From contig JAUIRK010000786.1 in NCBI GenBank assembly GCA_030549495.1, forward strand, positions 124,001 through 188,000: DNA of 64,000 nt, read 5' to 3'. Positions 48,697 to 61,699 of the stretch are shown here, one piece after another (position 1 is the stretch's first letter; each line of letters begins with the position of its first letter). The stretch is from Nectonema munidae. Its lineage: Eukaryota; Nematomorpha; Nectonematoida; Nectonematidae. Under the pieces are notes generated by a model. The model ran no database searches. It saw only the letters and a program-made list of their open reading frames with translations, and was not told where the DNA came from. The position numbers were made by a program, and so were the translations under genes.

Positions 48697-51600
48697 TTTG
48701 AACATAACAATATTTATATCCTTTAATGCTTTTCGCTCGAATTCTTTATTTACAATTCGTAAGTATCTATAAGGAACATGGCGTTAGTACTTCACTCAGA
48801 TAATGTTAAACCTGACTTTTTAAAATGATAACTTTAATTTTTGATTTAGTCATTAGTTATTTTAAACATGTTACAATTATCTCTTAGGTGTAGAGAAAAG
48901 GGGAAAATATATAGAGAAAAATTCTCCTAGTACAAATTTAGGGTAATTTTGCACAGTAAATATCTACAATAGTTCTATTATGTTAATTTAGCATTATCAA
49001 TTCATCGTATCAAAAAAGCGTTATAATTTACTTTAAGATTCAATTAGTGAAGCTAATTTTATCATTTTTCACTTTTTGACCAAGTTTTATTCGTAAAAAT
49101 TCGATCTACCAAATTTACTTATTTTTTTCAAAGTAATAGTTATTTTACCAAAATTGAGATTCACTTTTGAAAATGAATCAGACTCTAAATAACTTGATGC
49201 TTTAGTTTATAACGCAATAATTTTCAGTTGATTATAAACGGGAATCTATTTTTAATCAAATAGGCTTTTATTTTTCAAAGTAGTGTCATATTCGTTTTCA
49301 TCAAGAAAAATGAACAGATTGTATCAGATTAATTTGTAAAAGCTCTAAACTCATACATTCTTTTGTAATTATAACAGAATTGATAATTAAAATATATATT
49401 TTTCCAAAAAAGATGTGCAGAATTATCGTTAGATTAATTGAATTTGGTGAACAAATAGTTTATTCCAAATATAAATTTAATTTATTTAAAAAATGGTAGT
49501 TTTAATTTATAAAGTTGTCGACGAAATCTTGTGGACCCCACTTATGTTAGGGAAGGCGCTGGCCAACGCTTGTCCTCCTTGTCGACGTGCCTGTATATAA
49601 CAATATTTTGTTTGAAGTTGATGTATTTTAAAATGACGTGTGTAAAATTTTTTCATGTTTTTAGTTGATGTGGATAATGATAAAAAGTGTGCGTTGGTCC
49701 TCATTAATGTGCTTCCCGATTGTCATAACTCCCAACTAAAAATCTTCAAAGGTTACTCTTTCATTTTAATGATTTAAATGCATTTTATTGAATTGTATTT
49801 TATTATAAGATGGCGCTGTAATTCGAGATATTAAGCTTGCATATGTTCCTTTGTATGTTTTTCAGCTGCAAGATTCAACTCTATTTCATGTTGGTAATTC
49901 TTTTCTAATGTTTATTTTTTGCCTTCATTTATTGATGCTGTTAATGAAAAGATATCGGGCTCGTTTCGTCAAACAGCATCGCAATTTACCGCAATTTTAA
50001 GTTATTCAAAAAATTTCGCTTTTCTCAACTTACAAGCAAAGATAAACAAAACAAATTTTTTCCAAATTGTAATTTGAACCCAGAATCATTCGACTCAGGA
50101 GCGCTGAATATTCTGTTGTAAGGATAGAAATACTTTTCTTATTTCTGTTTAGTCCTAATTGTTTCTCTATTATAATTAATGCTAGTTTTTTTGTTTTTTT
50201 GTGTTTCTTTTTTTCTATTTGTTTTTTACCTTGATTATTTTATATCAAGTAGAAAAATAGAAGAACATTGACTTTATTGAATAATTAATTCTCTAAAGGG
50301 ACTTCTACACTTCTTGGTTTTCTTTCTACTTAATAAACGTGTATATTCAATGTTTAGGAATACTTTTTCTTTCGAAGATATTCCTTCAAAAGAGCAGGTT
50401 CGATTTGCTACTAAACAACGTTTAGAAGAGCTTCACTTCGATTCTCTTTCTGATATAGTTGTTTCTTGTGCTCTCCTTTTACCCTCTCAACAGCATCTGT
50501 TGATTGGAACAGAAAACAGATTAATTCTGCTGATTGATCCGTATACCTTTTGCATTAATAAAGTTGTAAGCATATATCTTTCTTTTCCACGTATGCTTTT
50601 TTTGCTGAAATTCATTGAAACTACCATTTTATTGTTATAAAATTATATGAATTTAATCTAATAAGTTTTGTCTAGCTAGAAACAAGATTTAAAAATTACC
50701 TTAAACGATTTAATTACTATAAGTAATGCCAAGTAATATATTTATTTATAACTAATATGTATAAACAAGCTTTCCTCATCTTTATTGTTTTCCCTTTTTT
50801 TTGAATAATTTAAATCAATTAAAAAAATATATTAAAAAAATCAATATTTTATTTAGCGATATAGCTTCATTTGTAGTAAAACGAAGATCAATCAATCCTA
50901 GTGTCAGACTATTTGATATCAATTCAAAGCGTTCTATTAAAAAAGCTGAAATTAAAAACTATTACTCTCCATTATTGATGTACCGAGCACATATTTGCTA
51001 ACTATCCGATGCTGATCACGTTATAAAAATCGGGTGTTGATGCTAAAACGATGCCTAACTAATGCTGTATCTTAGATATTATTTACAGATAAACCTTAAT
51101 AATCTGCCAGATTGGCATCCTTTCATGAACGCTTTCAAGCGAAGTCTTAAGGCTATGATGCTCCTGCACAATATAAATCAAAAAGCTCCAGCATTCCAAA
51201 TTGAAATAATTGAGATGTGAGGTATCTGGGAGAAATGACATTTTTATCAATCAATTCTTGGCGTTGAAATAAACAATAGAAACGAGAATCGTCACACGAT
51301 AAATCATTACGAAATATTTTTCCATATTTACAAACACGCTGCCACATATTTCTTATCTTTTTTTGATCAAACATGCTCACGAATGATATAGAGACTATGG
51401 AGTAATGGGGATGCTTAGAGGTGTATTGTTAACGGCACTTAAGTATCCGATTTATTTGTATTGCTTGCAATCTCACTGGTGGTGATTGAAAAAGCCTCAA
51501 CTGATTTCAATAAGTTAGACACCACGATATATTATCCGTTAAAAATCTTAAAGTCGATTATGATTGCTATTTTCTTAAGTATTAAAAATTTGCCAACATA

Positions 51601-54600
51601 AAACGCTTTTTCATATGCATGTGATAGAATGAGTAAAAATATGGAAGTTTGGCAAACTGCCGAAAATATCGCGATGTGGATTAAATAAAATAAGGCGTTC
51701 AACCGAGTACCGATGCCCATTCATCGCTACAAAACTATCCATTAAAAAGATTTAATCTCATCTTAATTAAAGTCAATGGCGTCATTATAAAATTTCATTA
51801 CAGCTCTCTAACTCTTTCCATGGGGCCGAATATTTAGTGATACATTTTCTAAACGATATTCGTTATTGTTGATGAGCCGATTAATTTAGAATCTAGATCG
51901 AGAGATCTTTTTTTATCTTTTTTCTTCTCTCATGCTCAGCAGATGAAAAAATGTTTCAGAAAGAAAGTTTTAATTTTAGTTTCAGTAAATGCTTTAGTGA
52001 ATTCAAGGAATGGATCTAAATCGAGGAAACAAATCACCTCTGATAAAAGATTTCTGAGGATGGAAATATGAAATCAAGATGGAGATAATTATCTATAACC
52101 ATTTAAAGATGATAGATAAAAGCAGCTTTAAAATATGGCTCTTCTTGTATCACCCTGTTCTGTTAAAAGTGAACCGTTCACTTCTTGTGGTGCTTTTATT
52201 AACCAAATCGAAACATAATGGAATTTAAGCCAAACATGGGAGGAATTTATATTTTTTGGAAGTAATGGGTTTATTTGATTATGCTTAATTAAAAATGTTC
52301 TGCTTTATTTAAAGTTTCAGTCCCTTTATTTTGTTTTTTATATTATAGGTGAATTAAAATATCTGAAATGTATTTACCTTTAGTTTTATATCACTTATAT
52401 TATGTCATTCCTTGTTTTGTAGAGTGATTTGTAATTAAAAATGCTTACATATATTTGTATTATTAAAACCTAGCTTTTTAAGTTATAACTTTCAAGATTA
52501 TCTAATCTCATAACAAATAAGTTGTCCTACAGCTGTGTATTATTCATAAAAGTATAAGAAATCAGAATCGGGTGTTTTACTTATCATCAGAATCGGTTAA
52601 AATTTTTTCTAGCTTCATCACTAATTTCAGAAATAAACTTTATTCAGTGATCTATAAAAAATATCATCATATTTCTTTCTTTCTATAAATTAATTAATTT
52701 CCTTATTGAGACATATAAGTGGTATATTTCAGTGAATTTGAGTAAATATCTGAATTTTTTTCTCTCATGTGCTTGTTATCTCATAATTTTCTGTCTTATT
52801 AGACTCGACTTCCTCACGTAAGTTTCATCTTTTTATCGATCAGCTGTGAAGAAGTTTTGATTGCGTGTCGCTTTGCTTGCCTCAACATCTTGAATATTAA
52901 AGATTTTTCCCTGCAATCAACAAATCTTTACATGGATCAAGCAGTGATTGCCATGGCCTCCCTTGAAACCGAATTCTTCATTGCGTCTCTAAATAACTGC
53001 ATATACTCATACAGTACCAAACAGAAGTCTCTTTCCTTCAAGTATAATCTTAAGTCAAGGATTCTCACAATGGTACCTCTGAAAATTCCCTTTAAATCTT
53101 TTGAGGGAGTTTTGGTTTCAGTTATAGCATGCAAAGTTTTTCTATTTGGTCATTCGAAAGAACTTCTTTACTCATTTTCTTATTCTTCGCCCATTTTTTG
53201 TATGTGTGTTGGATCTCTAAGTGGGGAAGTCATGCTGACACTTATAAATAAAGGTAACTATTTTTCATTTATTAAACACTTTTTGTCAAATTAATCAAAA
53301 AAAAAGAATAAATTTCTAAAAATTATAACCTTAAAAACTCTACTTTTATAAATATTTTCAGAGAATGATATGAAGACATCTAAAAACTCATTACCTTTCA
53401 AACTTGTGTATAATTAGGTAGGCACTCATACCCATGAGCGATAAACAACTGCGCGATACACTGCAGAGCGCAAATGATACATTTTAGAGCGATGAGTTCT
53501 TTTTATAAAATGTCTTTATCAATAGATTAAATATTGGGAACTATTTGATATAGTTTTATCACTCAAGCTCTGTCGCTTTAACGTATGTCGCTCTATCTTA
53601 TATCGCTTCAAAGTATCTACACCATTTAGCGATAAGACATTTTCAATAAAGTAATTCTTTGCATAGACATTTTGTCGAAAGGATATTTCGCCATAAAAAA
53701 CTTGTTAAATAAAGGCATAAAAGGAAAGGGGATATATTTTTTCTTTAAAAATAATAATATAAGAAAAAAAGTATGTTTTTTAGACGTTATATTTAGTGGG
53801 TAGGTTTGATAACATTTTAGTAATTTTTGTTTTTTTCTATTTTACCCATCTTTATTTCTTTTTTCAATTTTCATTTAAGTTTTGATAAAGTGAAGTAGAG
53901 TATTCTTGGTTTTGACGCTCATTTCCGCCCAACCAACATGTAATTTTTAGTTGTTGCTGGGGCAGTGTCAATTCCAACAAAAACGGGGAAGTAGTGCACA
54001 TCTATAATAATATATTATATTTACAGGGTGATAGGATTATACGATTTTTTAAGAATTAATTCGCAAATACCCATACTTTTACCACTTACCCCTCAGTACT
54101 AAACTTGAAATTGTCTCGCCCGCAGTAAGTTTCATACAAATAACCCGCACCCTCAATTTATGTACGTGTTCTGCAAACCCACACGAGTGGTCGGCCACCA
54201 TTAAGCCTATGTTATATTTACCGGGTTTATCTTTGATCTTTTTAAGCCTTCATAATATACTCTAAACTGATCTTTTTGATATATATAGCTCCTGAGATTT
54301 TCATAGAGAGATTGGTGGTACTAAATATTTGAAATAAAAGTGCAAAGTTTTCATATATTTTATTTCTAAAGCGTGTAAAATGTAATCGTTCGAAAATAAA
54401 GAAGCACAATGGCCTCGGCATTATACAATAGAGGACGGTTGTATATGGAATGAGTGTACTTGTATAAGTAGCTGTTTCTTAAACTTAAAAATTCAAATTT
54501 AAAATTTATTTTTTATGTAACGTTAGGGGACGTGAGTAAGGTTGGTTAGATATTGGGTTTCGATAACTCAGGGTCTTGGGTTCGATCCCGCAGCAAGCCT

Positions 54601-56855
54601 ACTTTCGTTATAGTTCGATACAAGCGGTGCAGTTGTGCCTTCTCGATGAAAACACGCTACCTTTACCTTCAGGCAAAATTGAATGTAGATGTTGAAATGC
54701 TCTAGATTTTAAATGCTTATTAGCCGTATTTTAACCTTTCAGAGCCTTTATACATTTCGAGGGATCAGATTAAAAATATATGGACGAGTTTTTAATATCC
54801 CAAACTAAAAATAAAAAGACGATTCCTATGATTTTCGATTCCGATTATCACCCATCACTAATAAATCCATCATATTCTTAAAAGATATGCAAAATTTTAA
54901 ATGGACGTAAGATCTTTAAATTTCAGCGACTTTGTAAATAAGATATGGTAGTCTACAAAACCATATATACATTTCTTGATTTTGTAGTCTTCCGTTGTCT
55001 TGTCAGACCACTAATTACGGATATGTTCCTTATTTCATGAAAGTTAAGTTGATTTACTAAAATCATTAAATAACTTTTCCAAAAGGATTTTGATTCTTGA
55101 AACAAAATTTTTTATTTATATCTTTTACTCTTTCACATTTTTTATATAAATTGTAAAAGTGTTTTGAATTTTATATCCTCATTTTAAACCATGAGGATTA
55201 TATATTTTTTAAGCAAAGTATTTTAAATTTTATTCTTATTCCTTTTTATACCGTTTTTATCATAATATATTCCAAAAGTATTATATTTTTTGTTCTCTTA
55301 ATCTACATGTTACTAATAAAAAGTCTACTACTACACATTTTTTGAGTAATTTTCTTTATAATTCTTAAATATCATGGCCTCTACTGACTATAACCCGAAT
55401 TTTAGTAGTTGAAATGTTGAATTATTTAATATTCATTATATAAATTTGCTTGATTGAGTAGTGTCCCTTATGAGAAACACACTAGAATGACGTTTAAAAA
55501 TATATATTTCATATGTTGCAGACTCTATAGCTAAGTTTGTACAGTCTTTTTATGCTATTCGACCATAAAAACAAAGAGCAATTGCATAAATGATTGATTT
55601 ATCATTTCATTCAGGCACAAGATTGGAAGACGTAAATTTCGATTATACAACATAAGAAAGTTTTGATGTCTTTTCGTATAAATTGTCATTGTAGTGTTTC
55701 GTTGCTTATAGACGACTTCTCTTTTCATGATATTTTTCTATGATCTGGAGGTAGGATAATAAACCATTCCGTATACTGGTTACTTGGTAATAAAGAGCAA
55801 ATGTCCTAAAATTAGCCTGGATAGAAAATTTAACAGAATTTGATTATTTGGGCCTGCCATATTTTAGAAAATAACCTTCTGAAAGCAGTCAGCCATTTGT
55901 GTCAAGCATGAATTGTACGACTGTCAAAGTTAAACTCGGTGTAGTTGTGAGAATCTTCAATACATGTCTTGTCTGCGATGAATACACTCTTTAAGCATTG
56001 GTAATAATCGAAAAAAGATTTTTAGTAAAATTTTAAATGGAAAAAACCCTCAAGTTTTGTGCTTTGATAAATTTGTATTTTTAATAAAGGCTTGTGAAAC
56101 AGGCTGGACCTCAACGATACGAAGGGGACTCCGTCTTCATTTGCATTTTGCATGCGTTCATGTTTTATATTTTAGAAGGAAATCTTATTATTGACTTTTT
56201 CAATCGCAAAATAGATCCCAATTTCGTGTCAAAGAAGTCATTGCCTAGTTCAGCTGGATCAAAACAAGTTTCGGCAGAAGACATATTTAAGTCTGACAAG
56301 TTTCTCTTTGATATCACTCATGGCCAATCTTGTAAGAAGATGTAGGTATTTGTGTATTTCTTTATATATCTTTCGTATTAAGCCATTCAAGATAACATTC
56401 AAACAGAGTTGCAACATATAAAGTATGAAATATCCTCAAATTATTTAAAGCTTCTACAGAATCAAAGTTGTATGAATTCTTCTGTCTCTACTCTTCAAAA
56501 AATGAAAAATGATGATTTAAATTTATCCTTTTCTTTTGTATGTGTATCTGAGAATCTCTTCAAGCTTTGCATCAATATTAAGCACACTCTTCTTTTAAAC
56601 TCTTCAAAAGGCGATTTACTTCTCTTTCTTGAATCTGAGGAGGAAGCCTATTTCAAAACGATGCCCTCTATCATCAACATCACAAAAATCCTTTTTCTTG
56701 GCAAAAGTTCTATACATACATTTTCTTCAAATGTAATCAAATCTTCAGATGCTCCTTACAAAGACGTGTACTTAAACGTATATGTTGTGCAGGATAGCAA
56801 TGATTGCATCATTTCACATTCCCTTCTTAAAGTTCCTTTCGATCAGAAAAAGTGA
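48697..56855 (+). CDS. BBS1: BBS1, BBSome subunit; start-codon exon not found
   Basis: Subunit of the BBSome, the coat-like complex that moves membrane proteins in and out of cilia. Exons (plus): 48697-48758 (5' edge tentative), 49665-49751, 49810-49893, 49952-50117, 50358-50565, 52803-53253, 56176-56331, 56392-56855 (stop TGA). All junctions are GT-AG with matching phases; about 560 residues recovered against 593 in human. Landmarks: LVDVDNDKKCALVL and QLKIFK (human ADLHGDGDYKLVV, KLKVYK); IGLVSSNSIAIYRNFKLFKK (human LAVASGPYVYVYKNLRPYFK); HLLIGTENRLILLIDP (human LVLGTENKELLVLDP); EGNLIIDFFNRK (human GGGLIIKILKRT); the C-terminal gamma-adaptin-ear-like part in exon 8. So the beta-propeller, linker and ear are all there. 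Divergence is high but the frame is open throughout, so the gene looks functional. Introns range from 58 to 2922 nt; the large ones carry repeats. Confidence 0.88.
51080..51215 (+). pseudogene. Fragment of the unnamed repeated ORF family, in BBS1 intron
   Basis: Plus-strand reading LPDWHPFMNAFKRSLKAMML then LHNINQKAPAF matches the SSKRSLKAVLLHNGN block also present at about 13830 on the minus strand. It ends at a stop within 130 nt and no other blocks follow clearly. Confidence 0.5.
51216..52802. other. BBS1 intron 5, remainder, nothing recognised
   Basis: AT-rich intron. ATCAGAATCGG at 52562 and again at 52587 may be worn hAT-edge text. Minus-strand open frames here show no family signature. 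Confidence 0.4.
53436..53650. repeat. Cluster of GCGATA/TATCGC motifs
   Basis: GAGCGATAAACA, GCGCGATACA and AGCGATGAG on the left half are answered by TGTCGCT, ATGTCGCTC and ATATCGCTT on the right half, with AGCGATA at the end. The arrangement is roughly inverted, as in a worn MITE. It lies in a BBS1 intron. Confidence 0.4.
54522..54670 (+). mobile_element. tRNA-derived SINE, family 1, copy 2
   Basis: GTGAGTAAGGTTGGTTAGAT, TGGGTTTCGATAACTCA (5-bp stem with 7-nt loop), GGGTTCGATCCCGC (B box) and TGTGCCTTCTCGATGAAAAC, about 90 percent identical by eye to 37965-38140. Inserted in a BBS1 intron, in the gene's orientation. Confidence 0.82.
54671..56175. other. BBS1 intron 6, distal part, nothing recognised
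   Basis: AT-rich intron up to exon 7. GATTCCGATTATCACCCATC at 54838 is hAT-edge-like text without a partner. Confidence 0.4.
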
Positions 56856-56892
56856 TGCATAACACAAAGGAATGAACAAAAATTATGTTTTT

Positions 56893-56898
56893 AATAAA
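56893..56898 (+). promoter_or_regulatory. Polyadenylation signal of BBS1
   Basis: AATAAA 38 nt after the BBS1 stop codon. Confidence 0.6.
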
Positions 56899-57459
56899 AG
56901 TACTACACCAAATTCTCAAGTATCATTCTTTTATTTAAGGCAGTGCTGGGTTGTTAGCTATACAGTCCAAAATATTTCCTATATTTCAACATTAACAGAG
57001 GAATTCCCTTTTTTATTCTATGTAAAGTACTATACGTTTATATGTAGTAGAAGAGTTCAAATATAATATTCTGTACACATAATATATATAATGTATATCT
57101 TCCAAACCCTGAAGAGGTTGGCTTGTGAGACCTCATAATGTTTTTCACTATCTTCAGAAAGCTCAAAATAATAAAGACGTGCGAGAACCCGTATTAATTT
57201 TATTCATTATAATCAAATACATATTAATACATTAGTCCAAACATTTCCAGTGTATAATTTGATACCTTTTTATAATGAAGTACGCTCCATGCTTGATTTG
57301 ATATAGTAAAAATGGGGAGAAGTGAAAGTCATTGTGTTTTTGAATAATCATTCAACTACATATTGCTACCATATACTTAGATTAAAAAGCATTAGAGAAG
57401 GCATTTTTAATAATCCCTATGTTATAGTGGTATTATAACCAATTGTTAGTGTTACGCCT

Positions 57460-57980
57460 AAAAATTTTCGAAGAATATTAATCAAATTTAAATAAAAACA
57501 AATTTTTATTCTAAATCAGGCATGCCGATTTACATTCCGAAGTCATATTTTGCAATTAGGTTTGCCAAAATGTCAATCAATTTTGCGGTTTACGTCTGAA
57601 TATTTTCTCCAATAATATTAATTAAATTTTAAACAAAGTATATTTTTATACCACATCGACCATGCAGTCAACCCAGTTTTAGCAATTATGATTTGGAAAT
57701 GTCTAAACGTGTCAATCAAATTTGAGGCTTATGTCTGAGAAAGAGTTTTCAAAGTCATATTTTATGTAAAATATTTTTTAAACTAAATTGACCATGCTGC
57801 TGCCATTTTTTGGCTAAGTTTTGGCGATTACTGTGAAAAAATGTGTCAAAATGCAAATTGAATTAGTGATGTATGTCTGAAAATTATCTCATAAACGTAC
57901 TTTCATATTTTAAATAAAATGCTCACTTCATTTCACGATTAAGTATCCTAATTTGGGCGCAATAATGGGCGGAAACAAGT
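57460..57980 (+). repeat. Second locus of the 140-150 bp satellite
   Basis: GTCAATCAATTTTGCGGTTT (57572) and GTCAATCAAATTTGAGGCTT (57710), with ATCGACCATGC and ATTGACCATGCTG, repeat at about 138-140 bp and match the 26280-30450 array in order and orientation. Three to four worn units. Confidence 0.75.
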
Positions 57981-58129
57981 TTGACGTTTCGTGAAAAAAT
58001 CAAATTTGGAAAAAACTCAATTTTCTCAAAAAACTCGTTTTTGATTGAAAATGACTTAAATTTTTATTGAGGATAAAATTCTCGCTAAAAATATCCTTCA
58101 AATTTTAATACAATATCGACCCTACTTAT

Positions 58130-58900
58130 TTTAATAAAAATAAAAGCCCTTTCCCATGGTTTAGCACCGAACTTTCTAATTCAGAAAAAGAATAGCTTTT
58201 TATATGCTAAATATAGAAAATCGCACTCTGTTTATGACAAAACGATTTATACACAGTTTTCTAAAACCTATAAAGTTAAAATTGTTTTATTCTAAAAAGT
58301 TTTCAAATTCATCGATCAGTTCTTTTTGGAAATCTGTTAATTCTTTTTGAACTCCAATATTAAAACTAAAATATCCCATTTACTCCTGAAGAGCTCATGG
58401 AAAGTTTTTTCCAATCATATCATGAATTCTTCATCTAACTATGTAATTCTTTGTAATCATATCGGTGCTAACATTCCATTTAACAAATTTGAATTGTTTC
58501 ATTTTTCTATATCATATGACGATGTTATTATAGCAGTTGCTTCTATTTCAAATATAAAATGTTGTGAACCTGATGATATTTCTATTTCAATTATCTCTAA
58601 ATTAATCTTATGGCATACTCAGTGATTTTTCATATTTTTAATATCTTTATATCTTCTCTTATTTTTCCATCATCCCTTAAGCTTAACAAAGTCTTGACTA
58701 TTTTAAAACCTAATAAAAAGTTTGGTGACATCATCTCCTATATTGGTGTAAAGACCAATAAGTACTACTTCATGCTTTTCTAAAATATTAGTCTTATCTA
58801 AATGTATTGTTTCGCAAGACAGAATTGGGAGTTTTACTCCAATACATTTTTGAATTGCAGATTTAGCCTACTAACATATACAAACCCTATATTCAAATTA
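58130..58900 (+). mobile_element. Jockey/CR1-like LINE relic, N-terminal RT part
   Basis: Open frame 58347-58625 contains FHFSISYDDVIIAVASI, then KCCEPDDISISIISKLI, the start of the RT domain (family pattern: DV..AI..IKS....GPDGI...ILK). Just upstream is a WF-T-EL-like stretch, and downstream LKPNKKFGD (family: FK-GD...NYRPIS). Broken. It may continue at 62590. Confidence 0.65.
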
Positions 58901-59077
58901 TCACGTATATTTCTATAACAGCCTTAATTTTTCTCAGAAAAATTTTTTTATAAAAAAAGATAAAAAATTTCATTAAAAACGCTTTATTTTAGATTAAAAT
59001 TAAGAAAAAATGAAATTAGTTAAAAACAAAGCATTACAATTTTCAATGATAATAAAAAAATATGAAGATATGAGATA

Positions 59078-61440
59078 TTATTTGTCATATTTTTCACACA
59101 AATAAATTGTATGCGATTTACAGACTGATTTGTTGCATTTAGAACACTTTATTGTGGTTTTTTTTCTAGGTTTGCAAGCGGAAACATAACAATATCCTCG
59201 TGTAGAAGTAGATGGTTGAATTGAATCTTGCTCAATTCCATAGAAACTTATTAGATCTCTTGTAAGACGGTGTGTAAAGGGATCATTGCACCTTGCTCGC
59301 ATTGATAGTTCACTTAACTTCAACGATAAATCTCTGATGAAGTACTTTCTCCCACTTTTGCGAGTTGAAGGAAAAAATTCTGGATAATTGTACTTTTGTA
59401 TAATCCAGCTATTGTGAGCTACAATGTCCAGATAATTACAAAATATCAGAAAAGGCCATCTTCGTGAGGGTTTATATATGTTGTGAACTCTCTCAGCATT
59501 CTATTACTAACATCTACACCTGATTTATATTTGTTATATTTTATCAATGTCTCAGGCTTATGTTTTTCACCTATCTAATTTATCATACTCAAGTGCTGTG
59601 AGGACAAAACATACAACTTTAAAATTCTTAGTGGCGTGTTTTGTAATACTCAGTTAAACTACTTTAAGTCTTTTAAAATACTGAGGTCTAATAACTAGAG
59701 GCATGAATCTGCGGTTAGCTCTTACGGTTCCATAATTATTTAATTTTGCCCATTTACAAAGATTGTGTGAAGTAAAAAACGATCAGTAAAAATTCCAGAA
59801 CCATGAGGCAGTTCTGCTTGTGTTGCAAGTCTTTTCACAATTTCTTCCGAAGCAAAATAGCGTTTGTCTATCAACCCTGTAACATAAATTTGAGGTGCTA
59901 AAATGTAATAGTTACGAGCATCATTGCAATGGTAACATTTGATTCCATAATGCCCAGGTTTGGATCGATCGTAAATTTTCAAAGAAGATTTGCCGCGAAA
60001 CTTTATAAGTTGCTCATCTATGGTAACATATTCATGAGGAGTGGAATACTTATGTCAGCTTTGAAAAAAATGATCATGTAGGATTCGAATTGGGGACAAC
60101 TTATCGTTGAGATTTCTTTCCCTCCTGACATCAAAGCGGATGAGAACATATCTCAATTCATCACAGCTTTGAGAAAATGCTCTCCGATTTTTTGTGAAAA
60201 TAGATACTTTATCTCAAGGCGTTTATTTTTAGCTTGACCAATGAAAAAAAGAGTAGAAAAATACGCGAACAAATCACAAATTGAAAACTTATCATAACAG
60301 TATTTCAAATTTTGCTAATGATTAATTTCACTTCTACAAAATAAAAAAAGTCTATTAGCAGTTTTTTATTTATGAGTCAAAAAATTACTGACTCAAATCA
60401 TTTATTTTTTAAAATTTTGAAGGTGGAAGGTCATAAAAGTTATAAGCACGATATATAATCAATACGATTTTTATCCATTTTAATATCTTCATTAGGGAGG
60501 ATCGCAGCCGAAATGGTAGTAGAGGCCACCAACTTGCGAAGTTGGGGAAAAATTAATATTTGTGCATTTTAACACGAGAAGTTCTAATTTTAATTTTTAA
60601 CTATTAAATTAGATAAAGCTCAATTAAAGCAACAATTAGTCTCTTATTTGTTATTTTAAAAACTTTTATGAAAAAGCCTATTTAAGTTTTTTGAATTTGT
60701 GGATATTATATAATTGTAAATCGATTTTAAATTGCAAATTTTTCATTAAAAATAAGATAAATAATAGCCAAGGTAAAATTATATATAATACATATATAAA
60801 TGTATATTGTATATGGTTGATACATGATTGTAGAGAGAGACGCACATTCAGAAGGACGACATGGTTTTGCAAAATGGATTTCACACCCCCAATAAAATTT
60901 TTAAGGGCAGATGTACGTCCCTAATTTTTTGGCAAAATTATGGTAAAACAAGGTATAGGAATTATGATCGGAATCGGTGAATGGCAAATATAATATATCG
61001 GCAAAATGTGGAATCGCTACATCCCTAATCTTATTTCAACATTCAGAATTAGGTTAGATACAAATGAAAGAGAAAATTAAATAAACTTGCAAAAAAACTT
61101 CATTCATTTTTGTTTTAGTGCAGCGAAATATGTAACAAATAATCTCTTGAGTGAAAAATAGTTTGAAAATATCCAAGGAACTCCAACGATTTCTAATATT
61201 TTGTGAAAATGGTCTGCCATATGTTGAGGATAAAGGTTCCCATTGAAAAATGGTACCATCCGGAGCAACAAGACTATCAGAAACACTAAAAGTTTCATCC
61301 GAAGATTGAGAATCCTCATATACATATGTTGCGGTTTCAGAATCATGAGAGTATGTATAAGAAGAAATGCTCAACTCGGAAGAAGAGAAACAACCGAAGA
61401 TGGAAGACACTATAATGAACAAGTTTTCGAATTTATGATA
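59078..61440 (-). mobile_element. piggyBac transposon relic, different lineage from 31650
   Basis: Minus-strand fragments in order: DGTIFQWEPLSSTYGRP near 61260 (N-terminal), a long gap, SLKIYDRSKPGHYGIKCY and YVTGLIDKRYFASEEIVKRL (59990-59830, catalytic core), ELPHGSGIFTDRF near 59790, and a C-terminal Cys-rich ribbon CSKCNKSVCKSHTIYLCEKY (59140-59085). The N-terminal and core parts are separated by about 0.7 kb of unrelated AT-rich sequence. Several frameshifts and stops. Confidence 0.78.
60495..60547 (+). repeat. 5' half of a tRNA-like sequence (Ser/Leu type)
   Basis: GCAGCCGAAATGGTAGTAGA then CCAACTTGCGAAGTTGG: D-arm-like text followed by a perfect 5-bp anticodon stem with a 7-nt loop TTGCGAA. 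There is no T arm or B box after it. Confidence 0.4.
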
Positions 61441-61699
61441 TGAATACGCTTTTCATAGAAAAATGCTTCAAGGCCAGATAATTTGTAAACAGATATGAGG
61501 GTGGCTCGTCTGTTTACAGTAAGGAAAAATATCAATGAAAATTGTTTCAAGGTCACAAGAATAATAGAAATAAATACTGATCTGATGATTATTTATATAC
61601 TTCTAATATAATTTTGACGACAACTTACCTGTACGCATTTCTACAAACAAATAAATCATGCATAAAAGAAGCTTCTAGTGATATAAAGAATTTTTAGTT

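Noticed and set aside
49510-49600. Possible BBS1 exon between exons 1 and 2
   Set aside because: The GC-richer stretch (AAGGCGCTGGCC, CTTGTCGACGTGCC) looks like a worn MITE end and would not keep the BBS1 frame.
52937-53134. Minus-strand open frame
   Set aside because: It is the antisense shadow of BBS1 exon 6.
56094-56175. Extension of BBS1 exon 7 upstream
   Set aside because: The acceptor ATATTTTAG at 56167-56175 restores the phase from exon 6 and begins with the conserved EGNLIIDFF block; the upstream text is unlike BBS1.
56404-56411. Acceptor AACAG at 56402-56406 for BBS1 exon 8
   Set aside because: It would create a stop codon with the preceding exon. The acceptor CATTCAAG ending at 56391 keeps frame and gives YNIQTELQHIKYE, which fits the family.
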